Below, piece by piece: positions 1-10,606 of a stretch of DNA of 64,000 nucleotides. The DNA lies in the NCBI GenBank assembly GCA_977006965.1, contig OZ345354.1, positions 310,001 through 374,000 on the forward strand. Reading direction: 5' to 3'. This stretch comes from Phymatolithon calcareum (lineage: Eukaryota; Rhodophyta; Florideophyceae; Hapalidiales). Position numbers and translations under genes: made by a program. The notes beneath the pieces are model-generated. The model was not told where the DNA came from. It searched no databases and was given only the letters and a program-made list of their open reading frames with translations. Each line of letters begins with the position of its first letter. The stretch's first letter is position 1.

Positions 1-2495
1 CTGCAAGAGAGGTGACAACGCAAGCTTGAGTGCTTTTTGGTACACACCGTTTTCTTTGGCTAGTTCCTCACAACATCCCGCTCCACGAGCTCTTACCAAA
101 CTTGACGCAAGGCGAAGGGCCAGATGGGAGATCTTCAAGTCTGCCTCCGAAATGAGCTCACTCACATTGGCCAACAGAAGATTGTCGCATTCCGGAGCAA
201 GGGCAGGGACACTAGACAAGAGTTCCAGAGAGGATGCACGGAGAGCGGGCGCATTCTTCCGCAAGAAGCCAACAACAGTGGTAGTCACGATAGACGCAAC
301 AGGCAGGAATACATTCCCCTTGTTCGACTTTGCAATTTGAAGCATTGCACGAACAGATGCGAGCCGTGTAACTTCATTCTTGAGGCGACCACAAAGAGTA
401 GAGCCTACCTTGGCCAGTCGCTCATCACCAAGATCATCGCCGAAGTAAGAGACTGCAGCTCCAGCACAGGACAAAGCTGCAACTTTGACTTCAGAATCCT
501 GATCAGAGGCCGTGATGCGTTTTTCAGCAGCGTCATATATGGAAGACACAAGAGGGCGCATTGCATTTTTGCAATCATCCTCCTCACTGCCGAAAGCAAA
601 AAGGATCTTCGCGCACAGGCACAAGCTTTCTGCTGTGATCTTGTAGTATCGATCTTCGGCAGTGGCCAGAATTTTCAAAACAAGCCGTCCAATATAATCC
701 TTCATCGAAGAAGCTCCACCGCCGTCCACAACTCCTTTAAGAAACAGAAGAGATTCAGTTTTGAGCGGGGCAGACTCATCCGCAAGGCCGCGCTCAACCT
801 CGCTTACCAATTTTCCAAAGAATGGAGTAAATGTCTGCGGTGCAGCGGTCACCAATTCGCACAGCACGGACATTGCTTTCACACGCGTCTTGACGGAACG
901 ACTTCCAAGTTCCTTCCGGAGTGTCCGCACGATGAACAAGGCGCGATCAAGAAGCGGTCCCATGTCTTTGTTCCCACCGATGCCCATATCAATCGCCATC
1001 CCAGTGGACGCCATCATGTCGACACTCATCTGATTGGCATCAATGGAAATTGAAGGCAAAGTTGATGTTGTAGGTCCTCCTCGAACGCGCAACAGAGAGA
1101 TAAATGCGGCAAATGCATCCAATTTCACGTTTTCTTCCCTCTCCTTGAAGCGGGAGACTAGGAACAAAGCAAAGCTTGAATACAAAACGTCCGTGGAAAG
1201 CAGCTGACCTGAGATAATAGAATGTATGCATCTAAGGGATGCTCTGCGGACCTTCCAACTTGAATCATCGTCATCCGAGAAGTCGCCCTCATCAAAGTCC
1301 AGAAAGTCATCGTCTTCTTCCTCTGCATCGGCGTCAGTCATTTCATTTGAGTCGCTGTTCACGGCATCTTCGTCATCGGATTCTTCGAATGCATAGTTCG
1401 GATCATGCTTCGCCAATTCAATTGCGCACCGTGTCAAATTTGCAACAAAAGGAGTCATTTCACGCCGACAACGAATGCAAAATGACTGCATGGCTTGCAA
1501 ACACTGCTCCCGAAGTTCGTCGTCTTTTTCGCAATCTTCGGAGGTACAAAACTCGAAAAGAATTGGTACCACGACGTCCAAATAAGACCCGAGACGATCA
1601 CCCGAAGTACGCGACAAGGCCCAAACGGCTTGAACCCCTGTGCGAGTTTTTTCACCGGATTGGGAGTTGGTGAGGTTCGTGATAGTGATGCGCATGATCT
1701 CCTGAAAGATGGCATCACTGCATATGGACCCAAGAGAACCAAGGCAAGCAATAGCCCTCTTCCGCACAACAGGGTTCGAAGAGTCCAGATTTTTAAAGAT
1801 GGCCTTTTGAGCGTTTTCATGGAATTTCGGGAACTGGGTGCCCATACGACTGATGAGTTCGTTAAGAAGCTCAAGTGCTTCAATGTGAACCTCGTCCGTT
1901 TTGGAATCTGACATAACCGCTTGCAGTATCTTGGGGATGTTCTTCTCTGCAATAACTGCAGATTTCGGTTCCGTTGGGGACAGTTCGGCAAGGATTGCCT
2001 TCAAGCCGAGAAAGGCAACATCGCGCATGGATTTACCAGACTGAGACGCCTGTGATGATTTTTTCTCGGTTTCAACCACTGGCTCGAGCAACTTTTCCAC
2101 CAAGTACAGTGCATGCTGATCTTCGACGAAGGAAGCGAGCGGTGCAAGACATTTCATAGACATTCCTTGAACTTCGCTGTTCGAATCCTTCAACAACTTT
2201 ATGACCGCCCTGCATAACTACGGAAAGATTGGAGCATGAACAAATAGCAAACAAACCAGAATGTCAGTTCTTCTGTTCGTTGACTTCGTTTCGCAGAGCT
2301 CGGCACAAAAAAACATTGACTGCAACGTCGGTGGGTGCAAATATCGCATGTACGTACCTTCTTCTGCGTGTCACTGTCGGTGCGAATGCCAGACGCCTTG
2401 AGCTGAACAATCAAGTCTCTGGTTGCCATATAGCGGTGGTCCGAATCCACGTTATCCATCTTCTCCAGAATGGATCTCAGAGAAACACTCGCCAT
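1..2495 (-). CDS. CAND1: CAND1, cullin-associated NEDD8-dissociated protein 1 (partial, N-terminal ~785 aa)
   Basis: HEAT-repeat exchange factor that binds un-neddylated cullin-RBX1 and swaps substrate receptors of SCF-type ubiquitin ligases. Exon 1 is 2495-2358 (starts MASVSLRSILEKM, like animal CAND1 N-termini). A GTACGT..TAG intron occupies 2357-2218 and exon 2 runs open from 2217 to the window edge, so the 3' part (human protein is about 1230 aa) is missing. The acceptor at 2218 keeps frame and gives the expected spacing to the KLLKDSNSEVQ helix. Family hallmarks: a long acidic loop (about 1300-1390) followed by SSWKVRRASLRCI and then SRFKEREENVKLDAF, both nearly identical in position and sequence to human CAND1. 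No frameshift was seen in the visible part. A hAT-type MITE lies about 310 bp upstream of the start codon. Confidence 0.93.
2218..2357 (-). other. CAND1 intron 1
   Basis: Starts GTACGT (complement of 2357-2352) and ends CCGTAG (complement of 2223-2218). It is a phase-0 intron of 140 bp. The nearer acceptor at CAG (2211-2213) would put exon 2 in the wrong frame, so the TAG acceptor is chosen. Confidence 0.8.
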
Positions 2496-2805
2496 TCTGG
2501 AGTTTTGCCAATGAACACAACCCTGATCAGAACAGCGACGTTTATCATGGGCCGCTGTCGTGGGATGCCCGCGTCTCCACGGATGAGGCTTCGTAACCAA
2601 GGCAGTGATCCAAGATTCAAAGTTGTTCTGGACCTCTGACACGATAATATGGTGCAGCTTTTACGACACTCGATTATTCAACCGAAAAACTGTTTACCCT
2701 GGAACGCACAAAAATATAATCAAAAAACTAAGACGGACCAGATCCAGGAAGATCAGAAGCTTCAGAGGTTCCACGATTTACAATATCATAGGCCCTGCTG
2801 TGAGA

Positions 2806-3227
2806 TAGTAATGAGCATCAATCTAATTTTCAAAGTTGATATCACTTTTGATATTGCCCCTGAAAGCCTGATACTATATCAAGGGTATGATAGAATATCA
2901 GTGCGAAATAACAAAGTATTGATACAGGGTATTGCAATTTTCGTTGATATATCAACTGAACATCAACTATTTTGGATGACGACTGCTGGCTTGAAAGGCC
3001 CCACCGGTGGGGTTTTCAAAAACCTAGTTTCAAAGTGTAAAATGTTTTTATTTTCTATAGTCGGTACTCCTAAAAACAGCTGTTTTTTTGTATTTTTGGA
3101 CTGTATACGTATTTGGGCATTACAGTACTTGATATCGGATTGAAAATCTTGATATTCTGTCATACCGCCACAATGAGGTTGATAATCAGATATTCGTTAA
3201 TATCGGCAGTATCGATGCTCATTACTA
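2806..3227. mobile_element. hAT-type non-autonomous element (MITE), 422 bp
   Basis: Terminal inverted repeats TAGTAATGAGCATC at 2806-2819 and its reverse complement at 3214-3227. These are flanked by an identical 8-bp target-site duplication CTGTGAGA at 2798-2805 and 3228-3235. An 8-bp duplication with a TAG..TG.GCA-like terminus is the signature of hAT transposons. The interior is AT-rich, has no credible reading frame, and contains a perfect 14-bp palindrome CCCCACCGGTGGGG at 3000-3013. No transposase is encoded, so it would need one in trans. It sits between the CAND1 start and the next repeat island. Confidence 0.85.
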
Positions 3228-3837
3228 CTGTGAGACTTTCGCACTAAAGTTTTCGATAAAATCTTAAAGCTTGATTTTTTCTTTTTTGCTGCTGTCCAAG
3301 TTTTTCGTGACACTTTCTACCTGCTGCTGGCACCGCGCTGCAGCGCGAGATTCGCGAGAATGGTTTTAGAGTAGATGTGTCAGCGTGAAACGGCAGTTTT
3401 GCGACACTGTACGCATGCTGACAAAGTATGCTAATACTCAGGTTAGTCGCACAACGGACAATTGCTGACAATTCGTGATTACTGGAGACACTTATCGTCA
3501 CTTAGCGATAACGGACACTTTCCAACACTTAGCGGACACACCGTTCATTAGCCTTAGCGTAGTACATAAGACCAGAGACACTCTTACAGAGATAGAGAGC
3601 CAAGTCGAGTTTACCGTGTCAATACATTTTATGATCCATCGATCGAGGTCCTTCATGTGGGCTCTAAACCCAGAGATTAACCGAACAGGACTATTCTAGG
3701 TGCACCCCAGAATATCTCCGACTCGCAATCTCCTTGTTTCCACATCACACGTCATGAGCGTCGTGGATTCCGGATACAAGAGTTGCGAGAGCCCCCATCA
3801 TCACCACAGCTCGTTGTAGCCACGGATACCAATTTCA

Positions 3838-4085
3838 CTTATTCATTCATTCATTTTGCCTTTTCCCCAATGGGGCTAGCAGCGATTCGAGGGTCTAAGT
3901 TTCTTCCATTCTATGCTATCATTAGCGAGTTCGACTGCGGCTTTCACGTCTCGTCTAGGTACGTCACCAAAGAGTGATTCTGGCGTTGGTCTGACGCATT
4001 GCAGCAGCACCTGGCGGACCAGGCAGCGCTCGCCCATTTTAAGAATGTGTCCAAGCCAAATTTCACTTATTGTCTTATCTTCATT
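3838..4085 (-). mobile_element. LINE (non-LTR retrotransposon) 3' relic, copy 1
   Basis: On the minus strand, 4073-3876 is an open 65-codon stretch with the characteristic end of LINE reverse-transcriptase proteins: WLGHILKMGERCLVRQ, then GDVPRRDVKAAV, then ELANDSIEWKKLRPS and a TAG stop. The stop is followed by a short 3' UTR and a tail of GAATGAATGAATAAG-type repeats at 3850-3838, as at the 3' end of tandem-repeat-tailed LINEs. The rest of the element is missing upstream (5' truncation). A diverged relative is at 43509-43760. Confidence 0.75.
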
Positions 4086-5257
4086 GTACAGTCATCGATA
4101 ACTAGGCCTACGGAAGTGCATCTACCGCAGAGCAATCAAACTTTTGGACCCGTTCAACGGACTTGGAGTTTCATTACGTTGCCAGCTCTACTGGAGCCAA
4201 AGCGTTTATTTCGGCGCCATCCGGATTCGAAAGGGGACATGAACACGTGGGATTTAATTGGAAGACTTTTCATCTCTTAGGAACGTCCACACGAGAGCAA
4301 CCATCCAAGCCAAAGACCGGGAACTATGACCCGGTCGTTCACTCCTGTAACACCGATGAGCCGTGAATGAGGGGACCAGGGAGCACCAATTGAAGTAGTT
4401 GATTCCCTTCGCCGCGTGTTTATTATCATCGCTGATAAGGATTTACATCCTTTCTGCGCAGGGATTGCTTAGAGGACAAGCGCCATGCTAAATTCACCGA
4501 CTTTATTCCCAGGGTGGACTAGCACATATATAGACATAACCTTGGAGCTCCGTCAACTGAGGTCAACTTCCGGTGCTATGGGCTCTCTTCAATTACTCGA
4601 GGTGACAACAGCGGTGAACTTAACCAACTGTTACGGACAGCGTGTCGATATCCGCGGTGTTTTACAGCGCCTTCCCCGGAGCTGTAACAGAGTAACGTTC
4701 CCATGACGTTCACTTTATGTCAGTCCGATAACTATCCGTTCCCTGTTTGTTCACTTGCCGTTCATCAAGTGAACCCGTGTTGACAATGACCGATACAAGT
4801 CTAATCGTTTCGCAGAGATTGCACCACTGCGGGCACACTCTCTGTAGTTAGACTACTTACGCAAAGAAGCTCTCTCTAGCAGAGGAACTTGACTATGAAC
4901 TATAGTTGTAGGTGTTTTGTTCGAAAGGGTTGTTGTCCTTATAAAGACAACAACCCTTTCGAACAAAACACCAACAACTGGTTACAGGGGCACTGTCGCG
5001 GTCCAAGTCCTTGGAGCTCAGACGGCGGAAAACTGTAAGCAGAATGTAAATATTTTTGCAAAGATTTGAAGCATTTATGAACGGAACTCGATATCATAGG
5101 CTATAAAGCTAAAATATCTCTATCATATCAAAATAAAAACAAAAAGTTTGATGGTCGCCGTCGGCGCCTGCGCAGCTGTGGGAAATGAGTATGCTCTTTG
5201 AACATGTCCACATCCTAATTCCGTATCGGGAGTATCACCGGCGTGGGCAGCATCAAG
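4086..5257. other. Intergenic, repeat-derived, no gene
   Basis: No coding frame that looks real. It holds a 7-bp-arm inverted repeat around 4317-4338 and the perfect snapback listed separately. The last ~100 bp are presumably the RPL13A promoter and 5' UTR. Confidence 0.5.
4904..4979. repeat. Snapback inverted repeat, 27-bp perfect arms, 8-nt loop
   Basis: Left arm 4911-4937 starts GGTGTTTTGTTCG and right arm 4946-4972 is its exact reverse complement. The spacer is CTTATAAA. The pairing extends outward another 6-7 bp with one mismatch (4904 and 4979). There is no terminal target duplication to suggest a transposon. Confidence 0.85.
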
Positions 5258-5361
5258 GTAAGTCTCTCTAATCACGGCCTCCGAATCTCTGTGCGAACGC
5301 TTTGATCCTCGGCTCTCTAACGAACGCCTCCATTGCCGCTCTCGTCAACCTCGATAGACAG
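5258..5361 (+). other. Probable 5'-UTR intron of RPL13A
   Basis: GTAAGT donor at 5258 and CAG acceptor at 5359-5361, 104 bp. It ends six bases before the start codon of the L13a gene. Joining the flanks creates no upstream in-frame ATG, so the intron would be non-coding. This is inferred from splice signals only. Confidence 0.55.
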
Positions 5362-5367
5362 GCCAAA

Positions 5368-5964
5368 ATGTTTTCCGGGCCTGTTGTTGTGGATGGCAAG
5401 GGCCACCTTTTGGGTCGTCTCGCCTCGATCGTCGCCAAGCAGGCACTGAACGGCCAGGAGGTGATTGTTGTGCGTTGCGAGGAGATCGATATTTCCGGTC
5501 GCGAGCATCGCAACCGCAAAAATATGCAGTCGTATTTGGGCAAGCGAACGAACACGAACCCTCGATGGGGTCCATTCCATCACCGCGCGCCGAGCAAAAT
5601 CCTCATGAAGGCTCTTCGTGGTATGGTTCCGCGAAAGACGAAGCGTGGCGAGGCAGCGCTGGCGCGTGTGAAGGCTTATGAAGGTATTCCGCCTGAATTT
5701 GCCAAGAAGAAGCGTATGGTAGTTCCAGATGCTCTGCGCGTCACCCATCTCCGACCGGGCGCTAAGTATACCCGGCTTGGACGTCTTGCCGCAGAATTTG
5801 GATGGAAATACTCTGCGCTTATCCGTAAGATGGAAACGGTGCGCAAGATTGACTCTGCGGCTGATTATGAGAAGAAGAAGGCGCTTAATAAGCTCAAGAA
5901 GAAGGCGGTCGAGGCCGCGGACTTTTCTGATGTTGCGCCAATTCTCTCTGCTGGTGGATACTAG
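5368..5964 (+). CDS. RPL13A: 60S ribosomal protein L13a (uL13)
   Basis: Component of the large cytosolic ribosomal subunit (uL13 family), 198 aa. The start at MFSGPVVVDGKGHLLGRLAS is chosen because uL13 proteins begin a few residues before the VDG.GH.LGRLAS signature; the open frame extends upstream only through the putative 5'-UTR intron. Conserved blocks in order: IVAKQ.LNGQEVIVVRCE, KRTNTNPRWGPFHHRAPS, RGMVPRKTKRGEAAL, VKAYEGIPP, KKKRMVVPDALRV, LGRLAAEFGWKY, then a Lys-rich helical tail. Intronless coding region. The C-terminal extension is of normal eukaryotic length. Confidence 0.95.
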   Translation: MFSGPVVVDGKGHLLGRLASIVAKQALNGQEVIVVRCEEIDISGREHRNRKNMQSYLGKRTNTNPRWGPFHHRAPSKILMKALRGMVPRKTKRGEAALARVKAYEGIPPEFAKKKRMVVPDALRVTHLRPGAKYTRLGRLAAEFGWKYSALIRKMETVRKIDSAADYEKKKALNKLKKKAVEAADFSDVAPILSAGGY

Positions 5965-8083
5965 GCGATGCGTGATGGGGAAAGAGTAAATTTGTAATTT
6001 GTTTGCGAATTGCAATCTGTTATTTGATGGACTTGACGATATGGTGTATATGTCGAAAACTTGAACGACGTGCGACAGGAGCCTGCATCGGTTGCACAGT
6101 GGCGCGATTGTTTTACTGAAACATGAAATGATAGACTGAACTGTAGCAATCTACTTCCCAGAGGACATGCCTTGCCCGGAATGATGCCGATGCAACGTAG
6201 CTGAGGGTCGTCACTGTTTGGTAGGAATTGCGGCCCTCATGGATATCCATTAGGGCTCGGTCGTCGCTCGCACGTCGTAGATCTGCAGCTGTAGAGATGC
6301 ACTGCCCATATCAATCTTGCAGCCGATGCGCAGATGGCACGGCTTCATCCCACGTGCCGCAAAAAAGGAGAGCCATAATATTGCTGCACGTGAAGATCGT
6401 TACTACGGCGACGGTATACCGCACAGCGGAAAGGAGCGATGTTGCGGAATGACACTCCGACGATCTACAATACTGGCCCGGGAATATTAAGGCGATATGG
6501 TCTGCTCTAGCGGCAACTGAGCCCATCCCTATGGGAAGTATATGCTCGATAAGGCACACTGACGTCACCAGGCGGGATAGTTTGCGTCTGTCGTGCAGGA
6601 TGATGCACTCATGTACTGTCCAAGAGAGTGCAGTGACCGCATTGCTTAAACTTTAAGAACAAACGAGTACCGCTGGATTCAAAAGCGAGCTTAATTGCCG
6701 GACGAAATGTGGCTGCAGACAAACATAGCATTCCAGCAGACTAACTTTTGCGAAGTGCAACAAAACTGGACGTGATGATGTGAGCGACGTGTGACAGAGC
6801 AGTACAAACGCAGGTCATGAATGTTTATGAAGACATTCATCGTTCAGGCGGCCATTAATGACAGAACTGACATACGGTCCTTTAGTTTGCATGTGACAGA
6901 AACCACGCGTGGAGACACTGCGGCCCCGGCTGTCGCCGAAATCCATGGCATGCAACGGAAATGCATGCCACTCCACACCCTGCTTTGCTCAAGAAACAAT
7001 TTCCGGATCCAAAGCGTGGCGGCAATGAGAATTGGGGGTCTTGTACTGTACTTGGGCTCCACGCATGGAGAGACGACGAGTCCGATTGAACATGGCAGAG
7101 CCCGCACGATCTCTCAGGCTTCCGCGAATGTAAATCATGTGAACCTTGGCCTAGGGAAGGCCCTCAATGCGGGGGCCCACTCATTTCATCTTGGTCCTGG
7201 CATGCTCTGGATGCAAAGGATGACCGACCACCAGTCGAGCCCGTTATCCGACGCTGAGCACAGAAAAGTCACACTGATCTACGTCGTTACTTCACAGCTC
7301 CACCGGGGGAATGGCCCCAATGTCCTTCGCACCGAAAACCCTCGAGAGTTCGTTCCGGTACACCAACCAGCCTACTCTAGTTCAAGCACGTAGCGTGTGG
7401 CGCGCGATGACGCTTTCAATATTTTTCCTAATAAACGGAGTTCATTGCAACAAGATGCGCACAAGAGGGCGATAGAGTCGACATAGGAAGCAGATGTATA
7501 GATCTGAAGTGCAACCTAACGGCATGGCGCACTATCAACTTCACTCCGTTACGCGCAGATCCAAAGTGCCCATGCAACCCAAAGAACCGCAGCCCGTCCC
7601 TTGGTGAACAAAGCGCGGATTCCCGCTCCGCACGCAGACCGCAAAGCCCACGGCGGCCACAGTGTCGTCCTCAAACACGGCCATTCCGGGCCGTATGGCG
7701 GTTAAGTCCCCTGCCGCTCGCGCATGCCTGGCATGCAGTGCCGTCACGTATTCCATGAACTTTTGCGGACCGGGTTGCCACCGTGGCAGGGCGGGTAATT
7801 CATACATTTGCTTACAGTGGGCAAAACAACGGTCGGGGTGAAATGGGCCAATTTCGGCGATTTCTCACAGCCAGTTTCTGGAGGGCCCTTCGATTTAGGG
7901 CTCATTCCGCAGTTCATTCACACCCGTCACAACACCCGCCCCACTCAAGTTCAGTACCAAGCAAGCACGTCCGCGCGTGCGCACAACCCCCGCTGCAGCT
8001 AAAGGGCGCGCGCCTCCCTCGCCGCTGCCCGCCAACCACCGCCCCTCGCGCGCGCCCGTTCCTGCTCAAGCCGTCCGTCAGTC
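5965..8083. other. Intergenic, no supported gene
   Basis: Two open frames of middling length (6821-7393 plus, 7541-7807 minus) lack recognisable motifs and overlap equally open antisense frames, so neither is called. The 7560-8080 end is GC-rich and probably contains the akirin promoter. Confidence 0.4.
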
Positions 8084-8602
8084 ATGTCTGGAGTGGCAAC
8101 TCTTAAGGCGCGCGGTGTGAAGCGCCCGCTGGAGGAGATGGCTATTGATAATCCGTCGTCTTGTTCTCCTGCTCGTTTTGCGCTCCGTCCTGCGGCATCG
8201 TTCAAACGCTCTAGGTTTTCTCCTCCACCTGCTGCACGCAGCCCGAGTCGGCTACCCCTTCCCACTCCCGCCGGTCGCGCGACGCAGTCGGACCTTGCCG
8301 GACTGTCCAAGGAGGAGCTTGCGGCTCTTGCAAGACATGTGCCTAAACGACTCAAGCGCGTTGTGGACCGCGTGGCGAACGGACAGGTGGGTCCGGGTGA
8401 GAGGCTTTTTACCGTTGCTGATTTGCGCGAGATTGTCACGTCGGTTGTGGCGGAAAGGGAGGCTAAACTTGGCGAGGATTTCGCAAAGGTGTTGCACGAG
8501 AAGTTGTCGGAGCAGTTTCGTGACTTTTCACGGTTCAATGAGGACTATATTGCGCGCGATATGCGCAGTCGCGATAGTCGTGATTGCTCGTATTTAAGCT
8601 AG
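8084..8602 (+). CDS. AKIRIN: Akirin-family nuclear protein
   Basis: Akirins are small nuclear adaptors linking transcription factors to chromatin remodellers and, in animals, to nuclear import of proteasomes. The 172-aa product has the whole akirin layout: an N-terminal basic nuclear-localisation-like patch (SFKRSRFSPPP, about residues 45-55), a helix of the KEELAALARHVPKRLKRV type, then the diagnostic C-terminal helix with LFTVADLREIV, AEREAKLGEDF and LHEKLSEQFRDFSRFNEDYI. It ends in SYLS, matching the SYVS end of animal akirins. Single exon, start at the first ATG of the frame. The assignment rests on motif order and spacing recalled from the family, not on a search. Confidence 0.8.
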   Translation: MSGVATLKARGVKRPLEEMAIDNPSSCSPARFALRPAASFKRSRFSPPPAARSPSRLPLPTPAGRATQSDLAGLSKEELAALARHVPKRLKRVVDRVANGQVGPGERLFTVADLREIVTSVVAEREAKLGEDFAKVLHEKLSEQFRDFSRFNEDYIARDMRSRDSRDCSYLS

Positions 8603-10606
8603 AGGTTGTTGTTGACATTTTGTGCCGTGTGCTCGTACCCCCGGATTGTGTGTTGAGAACCCACGTACCCACCCATCCACCCCTTATTCTTGTGTCGTTG
8701 TCGCGGTCTTATTCTCGTCGCGGTTCCGCTGCTGTATGTTTTCTTAAGCTGTTTTTCTTTGTAAGTGCGTTTGTTTGCTGGCGGTGGTGTTACGGGCACA
8801 TTTGTGTTGACTGCGATATAGCTGTGTTCTTCCAGCCCAGCTGGGGGGGAGGGAGACCACGCAAACTCTCTTCTCTTACTCCTTTTGGTGTGAATAAAAC
8901 ATAAACTTGCTAGAGTAGTGCTAACCGCTGCTTGTTCCTCTATACGCTGTGCTCTCTTCATGTGGCGGACATAACCAAACCCGACCGCGGCAAAATACTG
9001 GCTACCGAAAACTTTTGGGCAAGATGATGGGCTCTTTTTCAATAAATCTCAATGCCAGTTTTGCTACTCTTGGGAGCGTCCAACTCCAATCCAGTAATCA
9101 GTAGATGTGTGGAGCACCAAGGCCTTGGATACAAGTCATTATGCAGTACAGTACTTCTGTTTGGCATCCTGTCCTCCGACATGCATATCTAGAATACGTT
9201 GGTGGAGCACATTGAGTGTCGCTCCTTCAGTACATTTCGTATAATCTTCGCAACGATAGGATAACGCCGGTATGTGAAAAAGAAGCTCTATCGCTAGGAT
9301 AACGCCACGCGGGTATCACTGCCGGACGGCATTTTGGTTAGCGTTTCAAGCAGTGACTGCAAAGCTAAACGCACGAAAGGCAGTACAGCACCAAAGTCAA
9401 GTGGCACGCGGATAACGCCTTGGCAGCAGAAGCACAGCATTATTATTGTTAGGCCAAGCTTGGTAAATGTCAACTACTGTACAGTACTTCGCGCCGAGTG
9501 TAGGGAGTCTCGAACAGCGCAACGTCGAGTCCACGAAATTCAAGCATGATTCATGTCTTACCTTTTAGGATTAAAATTCACCAGGTTCCGACTCCACTGT
9601 AAGCAAGTCGTGGTGCACTCCAGCTGGAGTGCAAAGTCATGCATTATCGTGTCCAGTGCGGCACGAGAAAAAGGACAGATTGCAGACTAAGATTTCCTTG
9701 AGAGGCGCTGAGTCACGCTTGAATACCCACGGTCGCCATTTAATCGTGATGGTACAAGAAGCTACGTTTCTAACTGTGTTTCCCTTCACGTCCAGTCCGC
9801 GCGAGAAACAGAACACGATTTCGTTGTGAAATCTGAGGATCGATTGGCTGCCCGTTGTCGTTTCCCAATGCTTTTCTTCGACCCGGAGTATTGCTTCCAC
9901 AGCTTCAAGTGTGACAAAACTCTCAAGCGGCCTACCTGACGGGGATGGAGGAGAAGCCAAACACTGCTTAACTGTGTTCTCTGCCACGAGCACATCCCTT
10001 CCGAGACGCTGGAAGACCTACTGCTGACGAGGCTTGAGAACTCTCATTCGATGTTTTTCTGCGTGTCAGCGATCAGCTCTGTAGCTGGCATGGAAAAGAC
10101 AGACCTCCGCAACAGCAAGCGCCGCAGGCTATGGTGTGTCAAGCCAGTCAGCCTTATAGTTTACTTGTTCGTTCGTGAAGTACCCGACTGAGACTTACAA
10201 GCAGCTCTCAAAGTCGCAATTGATGCTATAGCATGGAGAAAAATTATGTCATCGCAACGACGCTTGCGTCGTATTACGAGAACTATAGCGTACAACAATG
10301 ACACAATTCGCGCTTGACATTTTTAGCCATGACACACTTTTGCGTGCGTGCTTGTAGACTCTTTATATGAGAAAACTCTTTCGAGCACAACGTACTTGCA
10401 GAATGCCGTTGCACAGAGGATGTCAGACGGCATGCACTTCCGACCATGCGCGTAAAGTTTAGAAATGAATTCTTGCCCTACTGTACAGTTTTTTTATCGA
10501 ACTGATAAAATTAGGAATCATACTGCATAGTAAAAGGTGCAACATGTGTCAAAAGTAGGGATCAAGCTCGGATGAGCAGGCAGCGGATCACGACGAACAA
10601 CTGAAA
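8603..10606. other. Intergenic, ~2 kb, no supported gene
   Basis: Contains the akirin 3' UTR. A minus-strand frame at 9637-9993 (118 codons) is open but carries no recognisable motif. Several short TACAGTAC-type palindromes occur (around 9140, 9475). Nothing else stands out. Confidence 0.4.

Noticed and set aside
124-1053. 309-codon plus-strand frame
   Set aside because: Antisense to the CAND1 exon, which matches a known protein over its whole length.
5317-6015. 232-codon minus-strand frame
   Set aside because: Shadow of ribosomal protein L13a.
6821-7393. 190-codon plus-strand frame
   Set aside because: Could be a small gene, but it has no recognisable motif or hydrophobic periodicity and overlaps an equally plausible antisense frame.
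7541-7807. 88-codon minus-strand frame in GC-rich DNA upstream of akirin
   Set aside because: Open mainly because the DNA is GC-rich; Cys/Gly-rich end but no known family. Not enough to call.
9637-9993. 118-codon minus-strand frame
   Set aside because: Reads smoothly and could be real, but lacks any recognised motif, splice support or conserved context.
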